Source: DATJPD01 sp036394195
GTDB lineage: Bacteria; Pseudomonadota; Alphaproteobacteria; CACIAM-22H2
NCBI GenBank assembly: GCA_036394195.1
Contig: DASWFO010000125.1
Coordinates: 1 to 38,946 of the forward strand
DNA length: 38,946 bases
Reading direction: 5' to 3'
The first letter of the stretch is position 1. The number at the start of each line of letters is the position of its first letter. The position numbers and the translations under genes are program-made. Shown one piece after another: positions 33,994-38,946 of the stretch. The notes under the pieces were generated by a model. That model was not told the DNA's origin. It worked only from the letters and a program-made list of their open reading frames with translations, and did not search any database.

Positions 33994-34695
33994 ATGCTGA
34001 GGGTCGAGCGCATCCATGCCTTCTACGGCGACAGCCACGTGCTGCGCGATGTTTCGTTGGAGGTGAATCGCGGTGAGATCGTCTGCCTGCTCGGCCGCAA
34101 CGGGGCCGGCAAGACGACGACGGTGCGCACCGTCATGGGCTACCTGAAGCCGCGGCCGGGCCGCATCGAGATCGACGGCCGCGACGTCTCAGGGTCGCCG
34201 CCGTATCGCATCGCCCGCCTCGGCGTCGGGTTCGTGCCGCAGGAGCGCTGCGTCTTTCCAAGCCTGACCGTGCGCGAGAACCTGACGACCACGGCGCGCG
34301 CCGCCCGCGACGGCGCCGTGCGCTGGGATCTCGACCGGGTATTCGGGCTGTTTCCGCGGCTGGCCGAGCGCAGCGGCAATTGGGGCTTTCAGCTCTCGGG
34401 CGGCGAGCAGCAGATGCTCTCGATCGCCCGGGCGCTGATGCTGAACCCGACGCTCATGTTGCTGGATGAGCCGTCGGAGGGCCTGGCGCCGCTGATCGTG
34501 CGCGAGATCGTGGGCGTCTTGAAGACGCTCAAGGCCGAAGGTCTCGCCGTGTTGCTGGTCGAACAGAACCTGAGCGTCGCCTTGCAGGTCGGTGACCGCC
34601 ATTACGTCGCCTCGAAGGGCGAGATCCTGTTCAGCGGCACCGGCGCCGAGCTTCAGGGCCAGGAACAGGTGCTGCGGAGCTACTTGAGCGTCTGA
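33994..34695 (+). CDS. Liv-type ABC transporter ATPase (LivF-like)
   Basis: 233 residues, second ATPase subunit. Walker A GRNGAGKTT, Q-loop FVPQERCVFPSLTVRENL (typical LivF), signature LSGGEQQMLSIARAL, Walker B LMLLDEPSEGLAP and H-loop VEQNLSVA. It is the last gene of the transporter operon; the mobile element begins 27 bp after its stop. Confidence 0.95.
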   Translation: MLRVERIHAFYGDSHVLRDVSLEVNRGEIVCLLGRNGAGKTTTVRTVMGYLKPRPGRIEIDGRDVSGSPPYRIARLGVGFVPQERCVFPSLTVRENLTTTARAARDGAVRWDLDRVFGLFPRLAERSGNWGFQLSGGEQQMLSIARALMLNPTLMLLDEPSEGLAPLIVREIVGVLKTLKAEGLAVLLVEQNLSVALQVGDRHYVASKGEILFSGTGAELQGQEQVLRSYLSV

Positions 34696-34713
34696 GCCAA
34701 CCCTCGCCTGACT

Positions 34714-34724
34714 GTCATTGCGAG
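34714..34724. repeat. Left fragment of the REP-like target palindrome
   Basis: GTCATTGCGAG is the first arm of an inverted repeat whose remainder lies on the other side of the IS110 element at 36274-36375. Joined, they give TGTCATTGCGAG followed by CGAAGCGAAGC and so on, a very common dispersed palindrome. This shows the element was inserted into a REP-like repeat. Confidence 0.75.
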
Positions 34725-34960
34725 TTGAGCACCGGCCTGTGGCCGACCCGCGCTTGATGTAACTCGTGGGAGACGTGAGAGTGAGGAGCCGCCGGCACAG
34801 AGGTCGGCTTCTGTCTGGTGCTGAGAGCCCGATTGCGAGTTGGACCCGGGATGCCTTGATGACCCCCACTGGAGCCACGGGCGGTAACGCCCGGGAGACC
34901 GTTTCTTAGACGTCTATCGATGAGGCCCCACGCCGGCGGCGCCACGGTGTGGAGGAGGCG
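34725..34960 (+). ncRNA. Candidate IS110 bridge RNA region (left-end leader)
   Basis: Non-coding left end of the IS110 element, where bridge RNAs of the IS110 group are encoded. It contains ATTGCGAG (34832-34839), identical to the left target flank up to the core AG (34717-34724), and TTCTTAG (34903-34909), identical to the right end of the element including the core AG (36269-36275). The order matches a target-binding loop followed by a donor-binding loop. A perfect 6-bp hairpin with a GTAA loop (34878-34893) lies between them. The right-hand guides could not be recognised. RNA ends are unknown and transcription is not shown. Confidence 0.6.
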
Positions 34961-36256
34961 ATGGATGTATTGAATGAGCGGGTAGCCGGGCTGGATGTGC
35001 ACAAGGCGTCGATCGTGGCCTGCGTGCGGACCATGGTCGGCGGCAAAGTGGCACGGGAGTGTCGCAGCTTCGAGACGACGACGGCGGGGCTGATGGTGCT
35101 GCTGGAGTGGCTCAGGGAGGGCCGGTGCAGCCACGTCGCGATGGAAGCGACCGGAGTGTACTGGAAGCCGGTGTGGAACATCCTGAGCGACGGCACGTTT
35201 GAGCTGATCCTGGCCAATGCGGCGCATATCAAGAACGTGCCTGGGCGCAAGACGGACATGAACGACGCGATGTGGATCGCCGATCTGGTGGCATGTGGTC
35301 TGCTGAAGCCGAGCTTCGTGCCTGAGGAGAGCCTTCAGGAGCTTCGCTCGCTAATGCGCACGCGCAAGCAGCTGACGCGCGAGCAGACGCGGCATGTGCA
35401 ACGGATCGAGAAGACGCTCGAAGGCGCCAATATCAAGCTGGGCTCGGTGATCTGTGAGGTGATGGGCGTCAGCGGCCGGCGGATGATCGAGGCGATGATC
35501 TCGGGCGTGCGCGATCCGCGCAAGCTGGCGGCGTTGGCCCACCGGCAGATCAAGGCCACGTCGAAGGAGCTCTATGACGCCTTGCACGGGCGGCTGACCG
35601 ATCATCACCGCTTCCTCCTGCGGCTTCACATTGGGCAATACGACACGATCGTCGCCGCCATCGATCAGATTGATCAGCAGGTCGATACGGCGATCGCCAA
35701 GCTCGACAAGGAGGGGGCCGATGGTCAGGCCACCTTTCGTGCTCTGATCGTTCTTCTGTGCACAATTCCCGGTGTCAGCACCTTGGCCGCCACAACGATC
35801 CTGGCCGAGATCGGCCGCGACATGGGCCGCTTCGCCAGCGCCGGGCACCTCGTCGCGTGAGCCGGGTTATGCCCCGGCCAGCATGAGAGTGCCGGCAAGC
35901 GCAAACGCTCGCGTCTGCGCAAAGGCGCGCCCTGGCTCAAGACCATGCTTGTCCAATGCGCCTGGGCGGCCAAACGCAAGAAGGACAGCTATTCCAAACG
36001 CAAGAAGGACAGCTATTACAGGGCGCAGTTCTATCGCCTGGCCAGCCGCCGCGGACCGCAGAAGGCGATCTGTGCCGTCGCCGCCTCCATCCTCACCGCG
36101 ATCTACCACATGCTCAAAGACGGCACCGAACACCGTGACCTCGGCAGCAACCACTTCGATCATCGCGCGGCTGAAGCAAAGGCCAGGCGCCTCGTCACCC
36201 AACTCGCCAAGCTCGGCTACACCGTGCGGCTCCAACCGCTTGCTGAGGCCGCCTGA
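34961..36256 (+). pseudogene. IS110-family recombinase (DEDD transposase), interrupted by in-frame TGA
   Basis: The frame 34961-36256 would encode 431 residues. The N-terminal RuvC-like DEDD domain is clear (AGLDVHKAS, AMEATGVYW, KTDMNDAMWIA), and a coiled coil follows. The C-terminal Transposase_20 domain (TIPGVSTLAATTILAEIG...ASAGHLVA-stop-AGLCPGQHESAGKRKRS) carries the expected catalytic serine in HESAGK. A TGA at 35858-35860 stands where the family has Trp (TGG), and the same frame then runs on to 36256. A 24-bp in-frame tandem duplication (35972-35995/35996-36019) adds eight residues. ATG 34961 has GGAGGAGG directly before it. The product is probably inactive unless the stop is read through. 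Confidence 0.88.
35972..36019 (+). repeat. 24-bp tandem duplication in the IS110 recombinase gene
   Basis: Two consecutive 24-bp copies, differing at a single base, encode KRKKDSYS and KRKKDSYY. The second copy matches the canonical family sequence (KDSYYRAQF), so one copy is extra. The reading frame is preserved. It lies downstream of the TGA. Confidence 0.9.
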
Positions 36257-36273
36257 TGCAGTAGTTTCTTCTT

Positions 36274-36375
36274 AGCGAAGCGAAGCAATCCAGGGCCCCA
36301 GATGGATTGCTTCGTCGCGGAGCCTGTCCTCGGGCCGGCCTTCGGCCGGACCCGGGGGCTCCTCGCAATGACGAA
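36274..36375. repeat. Right part of the REP-like target palindrome
   Basis: Runs AGCGAAGCGAAGCAATCC..., with internal GGATTGCTTCG and GGCCGGCCTTCGGCCGG hairpins, and ends CTCGCAATGACGA, the reverse complement of the left arm TCATTGCGAG at 34714-34724. Together the two pieces make a roughly 110-bp imperfect palindrome now split by the IS110 element. It also separates the element from the convergent LysE gene. Confidence 0.75.
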
Positions 36376-36386
36376 CCCCACAGCCG

Positions 36387-36998
36387 TCAGCGGTCGGCGA
36401 AGGCGAGTTTCAGCCCGAGGCCGGCGAAGGCGGCGGCGAAGCTGCGGCGCATCCAGGTCAGGGCGGGCGGCCGCGAGATGACATGGGTGCGGATCGCGGC
36501 GGCAAACAGCCCGTACACCACGAACACGACGAAGGTCAGGAGCATGAACACGCCGCTCAGCTCCAGCATGCGGGCCAGCGCCTCCGGCTCGTCGGCGCTC
36601 ACGAACTGCGGCAGGAACGCGAAGAAGAAGATCGACAGCTTCGGATTGAGGATGTTGATCAGGATCGCGTGCACGGTCACCTGCAGCGCCGAGCGGGCGC
36701 CGACCTCCTTGTCGATGCGCAAGGCTCCCCGTTCGCGCAGCGCATTCCACGCCATGTAGAGCAGATAAGCGACGCCCACATATTTGAAGGTCTGGAACGC
36801 GACGGCGCTCGTGTGCAGGAGGGCCGCCACACCCATGATTGCGGCCGCCATATGCGGGACGATGCCCAGCGTGCAGCCGAAGGCCGCGACGACGCTGGCC
36901 CGCGACCCGCGCGAGAGCCCGGTCGCCAGGGTGTAGAGGACGCCGGTCCCCGGCGATACGACGACGATCAGGGAGGTGATCAGGAATTCGATGCTCAT
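36387..36998 (-). CDS. LysE/RhtB-family amino-acid exporter
   Basis: 203-residue inner-membrane protein with six hydrophobic segments. The N-terminus MSIEFLITSLIVVVSPGTGVLYTLATGLSRGSRASVVAAFGCTLG is the LysE/RhtB signature; the central NILNPKLSIFFFAFLPQFV is equally typical. It exports amino acids or their analogues; the substrate is unknown. It is divergent from the GlcG-like gene; the 163-bp gap between them shows no confident promoter. Confidence 0.94.
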   Translation of the reverse strand: MSIEFLITSLIVVVSPGTGVLYTLATGLSRGSRASVVAAFGCTLGIVPHMAAAIMGVAALLHTSAVAFQTFKYVGVAYLLYMAWNALRERGALRIDKEVGARSALQVTVHAILINILNPKLSIFFFAFLPQFVSADEPEALARMLELSGVFMLLTFVVFVVYGLFAAAIRTHVISRPPALTWMRRSFAAAFAGLGLKLAFADR

Positions 36999-37161
36999 GG
37001 CGGGCCTCCTTTCGCCTGGCCCGGCGACAATGCCATGGCCCGCGATGGCGAGGCAATCTGGGGAGCTTCGCGTCAGCCGGCACGCCTCACGCCGGTTTGT
37101 CTTGACGGCGGCGGGTGGTCGTTCACCATCGCGGGACCGTCACTGGGGGAGGACCGAACCA

Positions 37162-37662
37162 ATGCCCTACGCGTCGCATCGTCTTGCCATTCTCGCGGCC
37201 GCCGCAGCCCTCGCCGTCGTGGTCGCCGCGCCGGCGGCGGCCCAGCTCATCCCGCGTCGGGATCTCAGTTACGCCATGGCCCTGAACCTCGCCACCGGCG
37301 CCCTCGAGGCGTGCAAGGCCAGGGGCTATGCGGCGTCGGTCGTCGTGGTGGACCGCGGCGGCGAGATCATGGTCGGCCTGCGCAACGACAATGCCGGGCC
37401 GCACACCTTCGAGAACGCGCGCCGCAAGGCCTACACGGCGCGCACCTTCGGTATGAGCACCGAGGAGTTCATCCAGCAGATGAAGACGAACCCGGCGCGG
37501 CGCGAGCAGACCACCCTGCCCAGCGTGATCGCGATCAACGGCGGCGTGCCGATCAAGGTGGGCAACGACGTGATCGGCGGCGTCGGCCTGTCCGGGTCAC
37601 CCGGCAAGGACGAGGAGTGCGTCAACGCCGGGCTCGATAAGGTGAAGCAGTTCCTGCAATAG
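37162..37662 (+). CDS. Exported GlcG/HbpS-family haem-binding-like protein
   Basis: 166 residues with a Sec signal peptide (cleavage near AAPAAAQ, residue 30). The GlcG/HbpS core is DLSYAMALNLATGALEACKARGYAASVVVVDRGGEIMVGLRNDNAGPHTFENARRKAYTARTFG, with the later GGVPIKVGNDVIGGVGLSGS. Family members bind haem or stabilise small molecules; specific function unknown. ATG 37162 follows a GGGGGAGGA site; the longer open frame upstream has no family similarity. Confidence 0.9.
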   Translation: MPYASHRLAILAAAAALAVVVAAPAAAQLIPRRDLSYAMALNLATGALEACKARGYAASVVVVDRGGEIMVGLRNDNAGPHTFENARRKAYTARTFGMSTEEFIQQMKTNPARREQTTLPSVIAINGGVPIKVGNDVIGGVGLSGSPGKDEECVNAGLDKVKQFLQ

Positions 37663-37778
37663 CGCTCCCGCCGGCCCTCGCCCCGGCCGGTCGATCCTTG
37701 CCCTAGCCGCGGCCGGCACGGGTGTTGCACACTCACGCGTGACGCAGACGGGTGTTGCAGCAGGGGACGACCGGCTTC

Positions 37779-38750
37779 ATGCGGATTCTGATCGGGCTGA
37801 TAGGGCTTGCGGTGGCGTTGTCGTGCGCCGGCGCGGGACGGGCTGAGACCTGGCCGGTGCGGCCGATCCGCTTCGTCCTCGGGGCGGGGGCGGGAAGCAC
37901 CACGGACATCCTGTGCCGGCTGCTCTCGGACCGCGTGTCCCGCGCGCTGGGGCAGCAGGCGCTCGTCGACAACCGGGCGAGCGCCGGAGCGATCATCGCG
38001 GCCCAGACGGTCGCCAGTGCGCCGCCGGACGGCTACACCTATCTGTTCGCGACCCAGACCTCGGTCGTGACCAACATCTACACCTACAAGGCGCTGCCCT
38101 ACGATCCGGTGCGCGATCTGACCGGCGTCGCCTTCGTCGGCATCACCTATTTCCTGCTGAGTGCCACTCCGGGCCTGCCGGCGGCGACGCTCCCGGAGCT
38201 GATCGCCCTCGACAAGGCCAGCCCGGGCCAGCTGAACTTCGCCAGCGACGGACCCAGGAATTTTTCCGGCATGCTCGGCGAGTGGATCAACCAGCGCGCC
38301 GGGCTGACCCTCGTGCAGGTGCCCTATGCCGTGCAGTCGAAAGGCGTGCAGGACACCTTGGCCGGGCGCACGCAGCTGATCATCACCGCCGCCGGAGCGG
38401 CGCGGACCTATCTCGAGAGCGGTGCCTTGAAGGCGATCGCGATCTCGGCGCCGCACCGGCTCCCGAGCTTCGCCGGCGTCCCGACGCTGGCCGAGACGTT
38501 GCCCGGCCTCGAATTCGGCGGCTGGTACGCGGTGTTCGCGCCCGCCGGCACGCCGGCCGACATCGTGCAGCGGATGAACCGCGAGCTGCGCAAGGCCCTG
38601 ACCGAGCCGGCCATCGCCCAGCGCCTGGCCGAGCTCGGGACCTTCGACGCCGATGGCACCGAGACCGTCGCGGGCTTCAACGCTTATTGGCGCGACGAGA
38701 TCCTGCGCTGGCGGACCGTGGTCAGCGATCTCGGCATCGAGCCGGAATGA
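37779..38750 (+). CDS. Bug/TctC-type periplasmic solute-binding protein
   Basis: 323 residues. Signal peptide MRILIGLIGLAVALSCAGAGRAE (cleavage near residue 22), then WPVRPIRFVLGAGAGSTTDILCRLLSDRVSRALGQQALVDNRASAGAIIAAQTVASAPPDGYTYLFAT, the family signature. It is a second orphan binding protein in the window, only distantly similar to that at 11923-12903. No transporter membrane subunits are adjacent. Tandem ACGGGTGTTGCA motifs (37719-37730 and 37749-37760) lie just before it. Confidence 0.92.
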   Translation: MRILIGLIGLAVALSCAGAGRAETWPVRPIRFVLGAGAGSTTDILCRLLSDRVSRALGQQALVDNRASAGAIIAAQTVASAPPDGYTYLFATQTSVVTNIYTYKALPYDPVRDLTGVAFVGITYFLLSATPGLPAATLPELIALDKASPGQLNFASDGPRNFSGMLGEWINQRAGLTLVQVPYAVQSKGVQDTLAGRTQLIITAAGAARTYLESGALKAIAISAPHRLPSFAGVPTLAETLPGLEFGGWYAVFAPAGTPADIVQRMNRELRKALTEPAIAQRLAELGTFDADGTETVAGFNAYWRDEILRWRTVVSDLGIEPE

Positions 38751-38760
38751 CGGCGCGCCC

Positions 38761-38946
38761 TCAGGTCTGACCGGCCGGTCGGTCCAGCCACGCCGCGATA
38801 TTCTTGACCGTGTCGCCGTAGAACGTCCGGTAGAGCTCGCGCGAGACATAGCCGATATGCGGTGTCGCGAGCGCGTTGTCCAAGGATCGGTAGGGATGGT
38901 CCGGCGGCAGCGGCTCGACGTCGTAGACGTCGATGGCGGCGCCGGC
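38761..38946 (-). CDS. D-2-hydroxyacid dehydrogenase, C-terminal 61 residues (partial)
   Basis: The window ends inside this minus-strand gene; only its 3' end is visible. The translated 61 residues read AIDVYDVEPLPPDHP...LATPHIGYVSRELYRTFYGDTVKNIAAWL, the standard C-terminus of NAD-dependent D-2-hydroxyacid (phosphoglycerate-type) dehydrogenases, including the catalytic His in TPHIG. The stop is TGA at 38761-38763. It is convergent with the TctC gene; the rest lies beyond the window. Confidence 0.88.
   Translation of the reverse strand, partial: AGAAIDVYDVEPLPPDHPYRSLDNALATPHIGYVSRELYRTFYGDTVKNIAAWLDRPAGQT

Larger units (their letters stand above)
34723..36275 (+). mobile_element. IS110-family insertion sequence, about 1.55 kb, in a REP-like repeat
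   Basis: An element with a DEDD-recombinase gene, a 236-bp non-coding left end and a short right end. There are no terminal inverted repeats and no long target duplication, as expected for IS110. Both junctions carry AG (34723-34724 and 36274-36275); deleting the element with one AG restores a continuous REP-like palindrome, TGTCATTGCG-AG-CGAAGCG. IS110 elements are known to target REP sequences in other bacteria. The boundaries are inferred from this reconstruction. Its recombinase gene is now broken by a TGA. Confidence 0.82.

Noticed and set aside
35858..35860. TGA in the IS110 recombinase read as selenocysteine or programmed readthrough
   Set aside because: No selenocysteine-insertion-type hairpin is visible just downstream, and the family has Trp there, so a simple TGG-to-TGA change is the economical explanation.

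Overview
The window is very GC-rich, densely packed chromosomal DNA of an alphaproteobacterial type, most likely Rhodospirillales or a close relative. I base this on the metX-metW pair divergent from chorismate mutase-hisC-tyrA, the DUF2125 protein beside tyrA, two Bug/TctC-type solute-binding proteins, and many short palindromic intergenic repeats. No rRNA, tRNA or CRISPR array was found. No stretch over 300 bases lacks a gene or mobile element; the longest gaps (about 160-270 bp) are divergent promoter regions or repeat-filled convergent gaps.

Layout. 110-5071 (+): a polyhydroxybutyrate block (small PhaE-like protein, class III-like PhaC, PhaA thiolase, PhaB reductase), continuing into a translationally coupled TauD-type dioxygenase and an AhpD-like protein. 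5177-7450: a single-domain response regulator convergent with a membrane histidine kinase that has a periplasmic CxxCH haem motif. 7594-9411 (-): gloB-GST-cupin, a glutathione detoxification unit. 9522-12903: Gfo/Idh/MocA oxidoreductase, PcaC-like protein, HIBADH-family dehydrogenase and a TctC binding protein. 12995-13520: a MazE/MazF-type toxin-antitoxin pair with a palindromic candidate operator. 13577-16222: a K+/H+ antiporter and a divergent methyltransferase. 16346-17079: a HigBA toxin-antitoxin module enclosed by a 22-bp perfect direct repeat that duplicates the 3' end of metW. 17044-18910 (-): metX-metW. 19099-21950 (+): chorismate mutase with a degenerate prephenate-dehydratase-like C-terminal part, hisC, tyrA. 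22124-25961: DUF2125 protein, EamA transporter, gamma-glutamylcyclotransferase, unknown exported protein. 26104-27725: dihaem cytochrome c convergent with a Tat-exported beta-carbonic anhydrase. 27937-34695 (+): alpha/beta hydrolase, LLM flavin monooxygenase and a complete Liv-type ABC importer. 34723-36275: an IS110-family element inserted in a REP-like palindrome. 36387-38946: LysE exporter, GlcG/HbpS protein, second TctC protein, and the 3' end of a D-2-hydroxyacid dehydrogenase.

The most interesting signals are two. First, the leader of the IS110 element contains segments identical to its own left target flank and to its own right terminus, both ending in the same AG dinucleotide, as expected for a bridge RNA. 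Removing the element restores a continuous REP-like repeat. Its recombinase is now interrupted by an in-frame TGA. Second, the 712-bp HigBA segment looks as if it was inserted at the 3' end of metW while keeping metW intact. All functional statements come from motifs and context read by eye; no database search was run.
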